The translations under genes and the position numbers were made by a program. A DNA stretch of 64,000 bases, from the NCBI GenBank assembly GCA_964422295.1, contig CAYRAM010000013.1, positions 21,465 to 85,464 on the forward strand, written 5' to 3'. This stretch comes from UBA12191 sp964422295. Its GTDB lineage: Bacteria > Planctomycetota > UBA8108 > UBA1146. Below are positions 17,788 to 26,999 of this stretch, one piece after another. Within the stretch, counting starts at the first letter, position 1, and every line of letters begins with the position of its first letter. Below the pieces are notes generated by a model. That model was not told the DNA's origin. It ran no database searches and saw only the letters and a program-made list of their open reading frames with translations.

Positions 17788-17903
17788 CACAAGACTTCCT
17801 CTCCCTCGGGCGGATCCGGGGAGGAAGCATGGCTGAGGCGCCAACCCAAGTCATCCTGGTCATGGGAAGAAACGTCCGGGAAAGGTCTGAAAATCAGAGT
17901 TGA

Positions 17904-20783
17904 TCAGCTTTGAGGATTTTCGACACTCATTCGCAACTTGAGTGGAATCGCAAAGGTACGCAAGCGTTCGTCCCCATCGTAGACCCCGCCGACGATACGG
18001 GCCCTCAAAACGTATTCACCGGAGAGGTTTTCGCCGACGCGGAAGGTCGCGGTCGCATTGAAGTCCCCAGCGATCTCCGAGACCTCCTCCCCCTGGAAAC
18101 CACCGACACCAGCACCCTCGTACTGCCACGGAGTTTCAGGGATCAGCACGGTAAAATCCTCGTCCATTTCACGGATCTCCAGACCCTCCAATTGGATGCG
18201 GCTTTCAAATGCGGGGCGATCGGTGAGACCCTGTTCGAGGAAATCGATGAACTTCTTTGAACTATTGGTGAACGACTCCCGCGCCACTTCCAGGTGATCA
18301 CGGCTGTCGAGAACGATGTAAGTGGGGTTGGCGTAGTATCCGGTGATCAGGATCTGCTGATCACGGTAAGTCGCTTCGATCTCACTGTTGGCATCGTCGG
18401 TGTAGATTTCAAAGAGCTCGTATTGGCTGAGCAACTGCTCAACTGCCGGCTCACGGAAAATACCGTTTTCCATGAGTCGACAATTTTGTCACGTGTGCCC
18501 CGTAAAATTGAGGAAGATGGGTCTGGGTGAACGCGCCCCGACGGCGACCTCACTGCGGACCTGCTCCAATGTGTCAACAAAATCAAGATCCCCTTCCCGA
18601 TCCAAGTGCTTCCACGGCAGTGCCGCTTTCTGATGGATACTGGGGACCAGCAATTGGGCTTCGAGATTTTCATTCAACCGATAACCGGTGACCGCATAGA
18701 AACAACTGATGCCGCACACCGCGGTCAGAGCGAGCAACACACCGCGCCCCATGGAAATCGAACGCACGGGAGAATCGTGCGGAAACTTGAGTTTTCCGAT
18801 CAGGTTCAAAAAGAGTGCCAAAAAGGTCAGCCCCCAGATCGCCATGATGACTTCACGATTGACGATGTGACCAAAACGCCAGTAGGTCGCCACCGCACTG
18901 AAGAACTTCCAAGCCGCCAGCAGTTCGATGAATCCCAAAATCACCTTGACGATGGAGAGCCAGCCCCCTGAGCGTGGCAACCCCGTCAACATCTTGGGAA
19001 ACAGGGCCAGGAGCACAAAGGGCAAGGCGATCGTCGAGCTGAAAGCGAGCATGCCGACCGCGGCAAAACCGGGACCTTCCCCCGCCGCCAAGGCAAGCAA
19101 TGCTGCCACGATGGGTCCCACGCAAGTGAAGGTGGTCACCGCAAAGACCAGCCCCATCACCAGAACACTGGCCGCACCACCACCACCACCGCCTCCACCC
19201 ACACGATTGCGGATGAATGCGGGTAATTGGATGTCGTAGTAACCGAAGAGGCTGAATCCGAAGACAACAAACAGCACGCCGATGGCCAAATTGACAAATC
19301 CATTGGTGGCCATGAAGTTGGCTCCCTCTTCCCCGAGAAGTGCCGAAAGCAGGAAACCGAGAGAAGTGAAGGAAACGACGATGCCTGCGCCGAAGAGCAA
19401 TGCCAATCCGATCACACGGGAACGACTCTCATGCGCTTGCTTGGTGAAGACACTGACGGTGATGGGAATCATCGGATAGACACAAGGAGTTACCAAAGCC
19501 AGAAACGCACCGCTGATCGCCAGCAGGATGACGCCGAGTAATCCCTGATCCTCGGTTTCCGCTTGGATATCTTTGCGGAATGCCGGAATACGCTTTCCTG
19601 AGGTGACCGTGCCATCGATGCGTAAAGTGACGATGTCACCGGAAGAAACTTTCTCACCGGTTTCCAGGGTCGCCGTCAGATTCAGATCGGCGTCGGAGTA
19701 GACGCTGATCCGAGGGTCCGATTCTTCATTGAGAGCAGGCCCCGTACTTTCACTGCTGCTGCCAGAGACACCCACGGGAATATCGAGACCGAGTCTTTCC
19801 TCGGGAAGACACATCATCGCGTCACACGACATCGATTCAACGATCAGAGGCAGGGTCCCCTTTTCCAGGGCATCCTCTCCCTGAAATTGGAGAGTGACCT
19901 CGAAGCGCGCTTTGCGCTGGTGCTTGGTGCTGTTGGCCCCGATCAGTGGATCAAATCCTTTGTAGGGAGGCGTCAGTTCCTTGACATCCACCACCTTCAG
20001 GAGTGATCCATCGGCGCTGGTAAAACGGGTCGGTGTACCATTCTCCGGGTTCATCTCGACGCCGTAGATGTGCCAGCCGCGCTCAATTTCCGCCGAGACG
20101 ATGACTTTGAAGGATTCGCCCGGTGTCACCCTGTCGATGATCGGTACCGTCCACTTCACCGGAGATTCATCTGCCTGGAAGGTCACCGTCGCCGGGTCTT
20201 TTGCGGTGGATTCGGTTCCGACGTGAACCTCCGTGTCGAAAGTCAAAGTCTGGGGGAGCAGACACTCCTTCGCATCACACGCTTGGTAGGTGACCGATAC
20301 GCTCACTTTGCGTGGTCCCGACTCCGCATCTTGGGGCACCGTCAGGGGAATCTTGAAAAGGGTCTCCCCCTCATGTTCCAGATAGTATTCCTCTCCGACC
20401 TCACGCTCATGGGGATCCGGCTCGGAGATCTCGCCATCAAAATACAGATCTCCCACTTCGACGAGCACAATCGAAGTGGCGACTCCCCACTCCGGATCCT
20501 GATCGAGCCCATAGATGTGCCAACCCCGTTCCATCGTGGCGACCAATTCGAGGGCGACTTCCGATCCGGCAGGGGCAGCGGCAGGTTTTTTCAATTTCCA
20601 CGAGATGGGATCATCGGATCCAAAGATGGAATCTCCGAATCCGCCCACTCCCAATCCATCCTGCTCCAGTTGATCGAGCAATCCGCCACCCGCTGGATCC
20701 TGGCAATAGAGCGAAGACCCTGTTGCAGGAATGCCACAGAGAATGATCAAGGCCAGAAAGGGGATCAGCAAACGATAGATCAA
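17904..20783 (-). CDS. dsbD: DsbD-like thiol:disulfide interchange protein with UGA at the first position of CxxC (candidate selenoprotein)
   Basis: The frame runs from TTG 20783 (GAGGAG six bases upstream) to TGA at 17904, with one internal TGA at 18489-18491, giving 959 residues with the UGA at codon 765. Order: signal peptide (1-25); two copies of a DsbD-alpha-like domain (about 60-190 and 208-338), each with MERGWHIYG/IERGWHIYG and CDAKEC or CDAMMC; a membrane domain (about 415-690) with VTPCVYPM and TFTCVGP; then a thioredoxin domain whose active site reads FTGHT-UGA-QNCRLMENGIF. Relatives have FTGxxCxNCRxME, so the UGA replaces the first catalytic Cys. An extra beta-rich domain (about 850-959) follows. 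It would pass cytoplasmic thiol electrons to periplasmic proteins. Alternatives: nonsense mutation with a separate downstream protein. Confidence 0.85.
18452..18474 (-). promoter_or_regulatory. Candidate bacterial SECIS stem-loop after the dsbD UGA
   Basis: On the minus strand CATGGAAAA pairs with TTTTCCGTG (nine pairs, one G-U) around the loop CGGTA. The loop starts 23 nt after the UGA at 18491-18489 and contains GGU, as in the E. coli fdhF element. Distance, stem length and loop fit what is known of bacterial SECIS elements. It was found by eye and not folded computationally. Confidence 0.65.
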
Positions 20784-20821
20784 TGGGGGCTCCTCAGAGG
20801 CAACTTATCCGATGGCAAAAC

Positions 20822-21103
20822 TCAGCGGCTCGATTCACGCAGATCCTGAATGGCTCGAAGGATATCCTCCTCGGGAAACGCACCTCCTCCGGGTGTGTAT
20901 GCGCGCACCCATTGATCACCGATCACCAGAAATGGAATCCCCTTTTTACCGGTCTCTTTCTCGAGTCGTTCGGCGGCACCTTCCACCTCATCGATATTGA
21001 CGATTTCATAGTCGACACCACTGTCGTCCAGAAATCTCTTGGCAACGGTGCAATCGGGGCACCAGGGCGCGCTGTACATCTGGATAGGTCGCTGATCCTT
21101 CAT
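20822..21103 (-). CDS. Glutaredoxin-family protein
   Basis: 93 residues with the glutaredoxin fold: beta strand IQMYSAPWCPDCTVAKRFL with active site CPDC (Cys16 and Cys19), the cis-proline segment KGIPFLVIG and the glycine turn YTPGGGAFPEEDI. The CPDC motif is nearer to NrdH/Grx-like and mycoredoxin-type proteins than to classical CPYC glutaredoxins. It is cytoplasmic and likely reduces disulfides or mixed disulfides. It lies 38 bp upstream of the DsbD-like gene on the same strand, so the two redox genes are probably co-transcribed. Both active-site positions are Cys codons here. Confidence 0.85.
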   Translation of the reverse strand: MKDQRPIQMYSAPWCPDCTVAKRFLDDSGVDYEIVNIDEVEGAAERLEKETGKKGIPFLVIGDQWVRAYTPGGGAFPEEDILRAIQDLRESSR

Positions 21104-21456
21104 TCATCCTCTTTCCGCGGCTACTTCGTCTCAGGAGCTGTTTCAGCTACCCGCAAGAAGTCTGTGCAAGCGGTGAAAATGTTAGCACATCGGCCTTGCG
21201 GGGGCGACAACAGCTGGATCCCGAAGGTCCCACGCTGTGCACAAAATCTGCCAATTAGTCCCGCGGGCGACTTGGATGCAGGGACCTCCAGACTTTATCC
21301 TGACGCATAGGGCGGGGACCCGGTTCCCTGCAGTGCCATTTTCGGGGTCAATCCCGATCCTCCCTGAAAGGGGACCCTGTAACTCCTCCCTGAAAGGGGA
21401 CCCTGTAACTCCTCCCTGAAAGGGGACCCTGTAACTCCTCCCTGAAAGGGGACCCT
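21104..21456. other. Intergenic region between glutaredoxin (-) and kdsA (+)
   Basis: The 353-bp divergent region should hold promoters for both flanking operons. The right third is a 26-bp tandem repeat (separate entry). The rest, 21104-21355, shows no gene or clear -35/-10 pair to me. A segment GGGACCCGGTTCCCTG near 21316-21331 is partly self-complementary. Confidence 0.5.
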
Positions 21457-21459
21457 GTG
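21361..21459 (+). repeat. Four tandem copies of a 26-bp repeat upstream of kdsA
   Basis: The unit TCCCTGAAAGGGGACCCTGT plus AACTCC starts at 21361, 21387, 21413 and 21439; the last copy is cut after GACCCTGT, where the kdsA GTG begins. Copies are identical as far as I can read. Each has a small dyad (CCCTGAAAGGGG) and a purine-rich AAAGGGGA resembling a Shine-Dalgarno. The last copy places that AAAGGGGA about five bases before the GTG at 21457. Confidence 0.9.
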
Positions 21460-22296
21460 ACCCTCATGCGTGAGAAATTTCGAATCGGGAATCGGGAATC
21501 CTCCGCTCCCCAATGGATCATCGGCCCTGACGTCATCGAAGATGAGGGCTTCACCGTCGAGGTCGCCCAAGTCATCGCTGAAGTCGCACAGAGAAGAAAC
21601 ATCCCCGTCCTCTTCAAGGCCAGTTACGAAAAAGCCAATCGCTCCAGCAGTGACTCCTTTCGTGGCCCCGGTCTGGAATCGGGACTCTCGATCCTGGCAC
21701 GAATCAAGGAACAGACAGGCTTGCCCATCACCACCGATGTTCACGACATTGATCAGGCGATACGCGCCGCTGAAGTGGTCGATGTCCTGCAGATTCCTGC
21801 ATTCCTTTGTCGACAAAACTCACTTCTGGAAGCCGCCGCAGGTACGGGAAAAGTCATCAATCTCAAAAAAGGACAATTCCTCTCACCCTGGGACATCGCC
21901 AGCAGGGTGAATGTTCTCAACTCTGCGGGAGCGGAAGATGTTTGGATCACCGAACGTGGTTCATCTTTTGGCTATCAACGCCTGATCAACGACTTTCGTG
22001 CCATCCCCATCGCCCAGGAAACGGGAGCTGCGCTGATCTTCGATGCCACTCACAGCGTCCAGACTCCCGGGGGAGCGGATGGCATCTCCGGGGGCGAGAG
22101 ACACTTCATTCCGGTTCTCGCCAGGGCAGCAGCCGCTGCCGGTGCAGACGGGTTTTTCTTTGAGGTACATCCCGATCCCGAGAATGCACTGTGCGATGGT
22201 CCCAATGCCCTCCCCCTCGATCAACTCGAGCCACTTTTGGATCAATTGGAGCCGATCGCCCGCGTCGCACGGGAGATTCCGCCACTGAAACTCTGA
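21457..22296 (+). CDS. kdsA: 3-deoxy-8-phosphooctulonate (KDO 8-P) synthase
   Basis: 279 residues, normal for KdsA. It condenses phosphoenolpyruvate with arabinose 5-phosphate to KDO 8-phosphate for LPS inner core. Family motifs: VLFKASYEKANRSS, FRGPGLESGL, TTDVHD, QIPAFLCRQ, VINLKKGQFLSPWDI, TERGSSFGYQRLIND, FDATHSVQTPGG and FFFEVHPDPENALCDGPN. The start is either GTG 21457, with AAAGGGGA from the last repeat in front, or ATG 21466. It implies a Gram-negative envelope with KDO. A glycosyltransferase follows 3 bp after the stop. Confidence 0.95.
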   Translation: MTLMREKFRIGNRESSAPQWIIGPDVIEDEGFTVEVAQVIAEVAQRRNIPVLFKASYEKANRSSSDSFRGPGLESGLSILARIKEQTGLPITTDVHDIDQAIRAAEVVDVLQIPAFLCRQNSLLEAAAGTGKVINLKKGQFLSPWDIASRVNVLNSAGAEDVWITERGSSFGYQRLINDFRAIPIAQETGAALIFDATHSVQTPGGADGISGGERHFIPVLARAAAAAGADGFFFEVHPDPENALCDGPNALPLDQLEPLLDQLEPIARVAREIPPLKL

Positions 22297-22299
22297 TCC

Positions 22300-23052
22300 G
22301 TGTGCGCCCCATCTCGCCAAGGCTGGAAGATCCGGGTCATCATCCCGGCTCTCGATGAGGAATCCTCCATCGGGAACGTCATCGGTGCGCTGCCCAGCGC
22401 AATCGTCGACTCGATTCATGTCGCCGACAATGGCTCCACCGATCGGACCTCTCAAGTCGCTCGCCAAGCGGGTGCAAGGGTCGTCAGGGAAGATCGCAGG
22501 GGATACGGTTCTGCCTGCATGGCTGCGATCACGGACTTGCTGGAGATCGCAGGCCCTCCTGAAAGAGAGATCGTGGTCTTCCTCGATGGCGATTACTCCG
22601 ATGACCCTGCGTGCCTGCCCCGACTGGTCGCACCATTGCTGGATGGAGAAGCAGATCTCGTACTCGGAAATCGCGCCCATCCCGGAATCGACCCGGGATC
22701 TTTGACTCCCCAACAACGCTGGGGTAATTCCCTGGCAACCACACTCATCCGATGGCTGCACGGTGTCCGCTACAGGGATCTCGGCCCTTTTCGCGCCTGT
22801 AGACTCGACACATTGCTCGACCTCGATATGGCGGACACCGACTTCGGCTGGACGGTGGAAATGCAATTGAAAGCCGCCCGAAGGGGACTTCGTCACAGGG
22901 AACTCGACTTGCCTTACCGTCGTCGAATCGGGAAATCAAAAATCTCGGGGACCGTGCTCGGATCGGTCAAGGCAGGAACCAAAATTCTGTCCTTGATCCT
23001 GCTCGATCTGCGGACCGGCTCTCGCAATCGCGACAAATCCAGTGCACACTGA
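22300..23052 (+). CDS. Family 2 glycosyltransferase
   Basis: 250 residues beginning at GTG 22300, 3 bp after the kdsA stop. The GT-A nucleotide-sugar domain shows VIIPALDEESSIGNVI, ADNGSTDRTSQVA, GYGSACMAAI and VVFLDGDYSDDP (the DxD-like motif). The later LGPFRACRLDTLL and DTDFGWTVEMQLKAA segments resemble dolichol-phosphate-mannose-synthase-like and UDP-glucose:polyprenol transferases. There is no long C-terminal membrane domain, so it is likely a soluble or peripheral transferase. Coupling to kdsA suggests envelope glycan or lipid-linked sugar synthesis; donor and acceptor are unknown. Confidence 0.85.
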   Translation: MCAPSRQGWKIRVIIPALDEESSIGNVIGALPSAIVDSIHVADNGSTDRTSQVARQAGARVVREDRRGYGSACMAAITDLLEIAGPPEREIVVFLDGDYSDDPACLPRLVAPLLDGEADLVLGNRAHPGIDPGSLTPQQRWGNSLATTLIRWLHGVRYRDLGPFRACRLDTLLDLDMADTDFGWTVEMQLKAARRGLRHRELDLPYRRRIGKSKISGTVLGSVKAGTKILSLILLDLRTGSRNRDKSSAH

Positions 23053-23080
23053 ATTCGACCACTTGCCTTTGTGATACCAA

Positions 23081-23419
23081 TTGAATCGGGGCCCCTTGGA
23101 TGGTATCTCCTGCGATCGTTGCGGCAAAAGCCTGCTGATTGATGAAGAAGTCCGTTATCAGGTCAAAGTCATCGTAAAAGCTGCATACGACCCGATGGAA
23201 ATCTCCAAAGGAGACCTTGAGAAGACCGGTCCGGACACCTGGAAATCGCTGCTCAAGTCATTGGAAAATTTGAGTGCGGAAGAAGCCCAAAATCAGGTTT
23301 ACCGTGAAATCCACTTTGATCTGTGCCCACCTTGCCAAAAGCTTTATCTGGCCAGTCCCATCCCAGGTACCGATTTCAGTGGATCATCCAGTTCGAGTGG
23401 TTCCGGGATTTCCACATAA
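23081..23419 (+). CDS. Small protein with two CxxC pairs, possible zinc-binding
   Basis: Up to 112 residues. The first pair is in ISCDRCGKSLLIDEEVRYQV and the second in FDLCPPCQKLYL, so a single zinc could be bound between them. The middle is charged and helical (LKSLLENLSAEEAQ-like), and the tail is Ser/Gly-rich. The start is uncertain: TTG at 23081 or 23096, with no ATG near. The last 76 bp overlap the end of the convergent asparaginase gene, which is unusual in this window. I do not recognise the family. Confidence 0.6.
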   Translation: MNRGPLDGISCDRCGKSLLIDEEVRYQVKVIVKAAYDPMEISKGDLEKTGPDTWKSLLKSLENLSAEEAQNQVYREIHFDLCPPCQKLYLASPIPGTDFSGSSSSSGSGIST

Positions 23420-24411
23420 ATCTCGCCCACTCTTCTTCCCGCCACATTGCGGACCTGTGGAGGCTGATCCGTCACCCAGCGATCAAAGGTCGTCTCATCG
23501 ATCCAGTGGAACTTCTTCAATAGATGGGGAATGGCATGAATCAATCCTCTGTCCGATCCATCGTGACTCTTGATCACCAATGATCCCTTGCCACCCCAAA
23601 TCACCATCACACCTTCGGCACCTTCTTTGGCACGGAACTTACCGGCAAGATATGAGCGCCATAGCAATGGCATGCGCCCCTCTCCGCTGAACGCTTTGGG
23701 ATGGGAATCGATGGCATCATGAACTTGTTGAACCCATGACCCAAAGCCACACCCATTAAGAAAATCTGTATGGTGTAACCGGTGGAATGCGCGAGCGATC
23801 GCCAGTAACGACATGTGATATGTGGGAGCACCACAACCATCGATCGCTGCCTTGTCGGCATCGAGGATCTCTCCACTGAATAATTCCAGCACCGCCCGAA
23901 TACTCCTTTGCAGTGGATGCTTCAGTTCGAGGTAATCAGAGGTTGATTGTTGTTGATTGACTGTCGCCAACAACATGCCACTGTGTTTACCCGAACAGTT
24001 GTTGCAAGTGGCATCGAGCAACTCCCTCTGCGCCAGAATCCTCTGTCTCTCGCTGCGCGAAAACGGCGGATGAATTCCACACTGCAAGTCCGAGACAGAT
24101 AAACCGCCCTTTTGAAGCAGTCCATTAACCAACTGTCGATGAAGCTCTTCCCCTGCATGACTTGCGCAAATCACCGCCAATTCACGCGGAGTCAGCGAAA
24201 AACTCTCTGCAATTCCCGCCCGAAGCAGGGCTAGGGCCTGGAAAGGCTTTGCAACAGAGCGCAAAAAGGTCCCTGGATCACGAAATCCAAACCGCATCGG
24301 CGCACCACTGCGGGGATAGATGATCGCAGTGGCCAAGTGGCGGGACTCCTCGACGGAGCCTCGACAGACGACGGTTTGAATGGAGACGGATTCTCCAGAG
24401 GACTCGGCCAA
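23344..24411 (-). CDS. Asparaginase II-family protein
   Basis: 355 residues matching the Asparaginase_II family, distinct from AnsA/AnsB. Motifs: CRGSVEESRHLATAII near the N-terminus, VAKPFQALALL, AVICASHAGEELH, CNNCSGKHSGMLL and the glycine-rich end GVMVIWGGKGSLVIKSHDGSDRG. Members hydrolyse L-asparagine to aspartate and ammonia in the cytoplasm; substrate range varies. The start is a TTG at 24411 with GGAGG five bases upstream, 20 bp after the preceding stop. It ends the psd-to-asparaginase operon and overlaps the convergent Cys-pair gene by 76 bp. Confidence 0.88.
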   Translation of the reverse strand: MAESSGESVSIQTVVCRGSVEESRHLATAIIYPRSGAPMRFGFRDPGTFLRSVAKPFQALALLRAGIAESFSLTPRELAVICASHAGEELHRQLVNGLLQKGGLSVSDLQCGIHPPFSRSERQRILAQRELLDATCNNCSGKHSGMLLATVNQQQSTSDYLELKHPLQRSIRAVLELFSGEILDADKAAIDGCGAPTYHMSLLAIARAFHRLHHTDFLNGCGFGSWVQQVHDAIDSHPKAFSGEGRMPLLWRSYLAGKFRAKEGAEGVMVIWGGKGSLVIKSHDGSDRGLIHAIPHLLKKFHWIDETTFDRWVTDQPPQVRNVAGRRVGEIYVEIPEPLELDDPLKSVPGMGLAR

Positions 24412-24431
24412 AATAGCCTCCGAACAGGCGA

Positions 24432-26999
24432 TTACTCCCGAACGGTTTCCTCCTGCGACTCCTCGCCGGGAGTGGGTTCGGGATCTTTTTCCATAGGTTC
24501 AGATCGCGCTTCCAAAGCATCGATACGATTTAATATATTTTCCCGTTCAGAGCGCTGTTCCGCCAGTACTCTTAGGGCCCGAATCAGCTCTAAATCACCC
24601 CTCCCGGAAGTGCCCAACTCCAACTGATCGAGGAGCCAACTCCAGGGATCGCGCTCAAAGTAACTCTGTACAGCAGATTCGGAAGCAGGGGGGCGGACCG
24701 CATCCAGATAGACGGTAAATGTGTCTACAACACGAGTTGCAACCCCAGCGCCCAATGCATCCTTGACCACCGCCCTACTGTCCATCTCACGCGCCAGCCT
24801 CAGTAATCGGGCTGCGGGGATCTGCGGGATTCCCACCACCGGCTCTTCCCCGATCAAAACGAGAGAATTAGCCAACTCCTGCTTGAGTAATCTCCATGAA
24901 TCCTCAGTGGCGGGGTTTTCACCGGCATCCTGCTCCAGCAGGGTCGTGATCAGAATCTCAAATCGCCTTGCTTGCAATAGAGTCCATCGCTGGAATCTGT
25001 CCGGATAACTGCTGCGAAGATCGGTCGGCTGGCTCTTTGCCTGGAGTAGAGGTACCAGTGCAGCATCCTGCAGGGCAGCATTCCCCCAAGGGTACGTCTC
25101 TGAAGAAGAATCGAGGATGAACTCCCTGGCCAGAGCCAAGGATTCGTCGGCGACGATCTGGTTCCTCGCCTGTTTCCATGCCATCTCCCGAAGTTCATCG
25201 TTCGTCGGAATTTCAGAAAGGATTTGTACAAATCCGGTCACAGAATCCGGACCTCCGATGGAACCGATCATCGCCAGTGCAGCTTCTCGCTCCGACTCAC
25301 TCTCTCCTGATCCCTGCAAGACCATCGAAACGAGGATCGGGATCCCCTCAACGACCCCCAGGCGACCGATGCCATTGATCGCCAAAGAGCGGATATTGGT
25401 TTCTTCGCGCGACTCGATCAACATTCCATAGTATTCGAGCACACTCGCAACTGAACTCTCAGGAACCTGGCCATAGACCAACGCTTCCAAAACCACATCA
25501 CCGAGAGTGGGTGTGATCCTTGCGACTCTGAAGAGAATCTCGACGGTGTTTTCAGAGAAGCCAATGCTGCGCGAAGCGGCGACGAGTCGCCGAATCTCAG
25601 CGACATCCGGTTTCTGATCAATCCCGGGCAAAAATCTTTCGAGGGCGGCATCCACTTCATCGGTGACCGGAGAGCGCAGAGTGCTCGCGGTCATCAAGGC
25701 CTCCATCGACAATCTCTTTGCTCCATTGGTCAGGTCTGGATTCAGTCGGGTGATATGAAACTTCAACGCCCTGACAAGGTCCGGGTCATCCTTGAAATCG
25801 CCAAACTCGCGCAATGAAGTCAAACACAACAAGGCCAGTTCATGAAACTCTTCAGAACGCCGGGCTGTATTGATTTCATCTTGGAGCAGGTTGACCAATC
25901 TCTGCACCATCGGTCTAAAGATCTTGACACGATCTTCCTGCCCGTTGACTTCATCTGTCGCCCCCAGTTCACGGGCGAACTCTCCCGATCGGGCGATCGC
26001 CGCAACCCTGATTTTGTGAGTTTCTCCAGGGGCCATCGATTCGATGAGCCAGTTCACGTAGCGAGCGGGGCTGTTCTCTTGCTGAAGATAGCGATCTGCA
26101 CGGGACCAAAGCGCCAACTCCCGTAGTTGCCCAGCCTCTTCGGTTCTGGCAACGATCCCATCCAAAATCGGTTTTACGCCATTTTCATCCCACCACGTAA
26201 TCCATTCCGATTGATCGAGATCTAGCTTCATGAACTCCGACAATGAAGCCAGCAAGGTTGGAACGGCCACTTCAGTTGAATCTCTCAAACGATCGATTGC
26301 GACCTCGAGGACATCTCTGGAATCACCTACCGTCAACACATCGAACAGGCGCGACAACTGCAAGGGATCCGTTGCAACTCTGAATTCAGTAATCAATCGC
26401 TCGCGAACCGTTGGATCGAGTGCCCACTGCCGAAAACTGCTCTCGACCTCTTCGAGAAATGGCCAGTTCGCTTCCTGACGCAAGAGTACAGTCAAAATCA
26501 ATATGCCTGTATTGCTGTTATTGATTAACTCATCCGACAAGATGAAACGTGTACGGGTCGGGTTCTCCAACGCTCGATCGGTGAGCAACTCCAGGAGAAA
26601 CGGGTTGATCCAAGCGGGTGGATTTTCCCTTTCCAACCTTGCTCCGAGGAGAGTCATCGCACGAATCCAGTCCGAATCTTCCCTCGATGCAAAAAAGTCT
26701 TTCACCTTGGATCGTAATTGTTCGTCAGGATCTTCCTGGACCGGTTGTGGATCTTGAGGATCTTGTGCAGGATTTGATTCGATGGATTTCACAGAATCTC
26801 CTGGATCCTGTGAACTTTTCGAAGAGCTGGGTGCTTCCTGACGCATCTCGGAATTTTGTGAACTTGCCAGATCAGGGATGGGGTCTTTGACCTTCTGGCT
26901 GGGACCTTGAAGACCGGGATCTTGAGCAGCCACCATCCCCGTCATCAACAAAAAGAAGATGAACATCGGGACTCCGACAGAGCAGCGTGAATCACTCAT
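24432..26999 (-). CDS. Large secreted helical-repeat protein of unknown function
   Basis: About 855 residues from ATG 26999, which has AGGA six bases upstream; an ATG at 27020 is also in frame. A signal peptide (MFIFFLLMTGMVAAQ) precedes a Ser/Gln/Asp/Pro-rich linker (about 25-95). The rest is alpha-helical with motif-like units such as SLAINGIGRLGVVEGIPILV and EREAALAMIGSIGGPDSVTGFV, which look like HEAT repeats. The end is a coiled-coil-like segment and an acidic tail. It probably acts as a periplasmic scaffold. No enzymatic motif is visible. It lies between spoVG and the asparaginase gene on the same strand. Confidence 0.6.
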   Translation of the reverse strand: MSDSRCSVGVPMFIFFLLMTGMVAAQDPGLQGPSQKVKDPIPDLASSQNSEMRQEAPSSSKSSQDPGDSVKSIESNPAQDPQDPQPVQEDPDEQLRSKVKDFFASREDSDWIRAMTLLGARLERENPPAWINPFLLELLTDRALENPTRTRFILSDELINNSNTGILILTVLLRQEANWPFLEEVESSFRQWALDPTVRERLITEFRVATDPLQLSRLFDVLTVGDSRDVLEVAIDRLRDSTEVAVPTLLASLSEFMKLDLDQSEWITWWDENGVKPILDGIVARTEEAGQLRELALWSRADRYLQQENSPARYVNWLIESMAPGETHKIRVAAIARSGEFARELGATDEVNGQEDRVKIFRPMVQRLVNLLQDEINTARRSEEFHELALLCLTSLREFGDFKDDPDLVRALKFHITRLNPDLTNGAKRLSMEALMTASTLRSPVTDEVDAALERFLPGIDQKPDVAEIRRLVAASRSIGFSENTVEILFRVARITPTLGDVVLEALVYGQVPESSVASVLEYYGMLIESREETNIRSLAINGIGRLGVVEGIPILVSMVLQGSGESESEREAALAMIGSIGGPDSVTGFVQILSEIPTNDELREMAWKQARNQIVADESLALAREFILDSSSETYPWGNAALQDAALVPLLQAKSQPTDLRSSYPDRFQRWTLLQARRFEILITTLLEQDAGENPATEDSWRLLKQELANSLVLIGEEPVVGIPQIPAARLLRLAREMDSRAVVKDALGAGVATRVVDTFTVYLDAVRPPASESAVQSYFERDPWSWLLDQLELGTSGRGDLELIRALRVLAEQRSERENILNRIDALEARSEPMEKDPEPTPGEESQEETVRE

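Noticed and set aside
13445..18491. A changed genetic code in which UGA means Trp or Gly.
   Set aside because: UGA is the plain terminator of many genes here (fdhD, trxA, nfo, tgt, ribBA, thymidine kinase and others), and those proteins end at family length, so UGA is a normal stop.
21361..21459. CRISPR array.
   Set aside because: The four repeats abut directly with no spacers and no cas genes are nearby; it is a simple tandem repeat.
21295..21816. Minus-strand open frame of 173 codons across the repeats and the kdsA start.
   Set aside because: It is the mirror of the 26-bp repeat and of kdsA codons; it has no ribosome site and kdsA on the other strand is certain.
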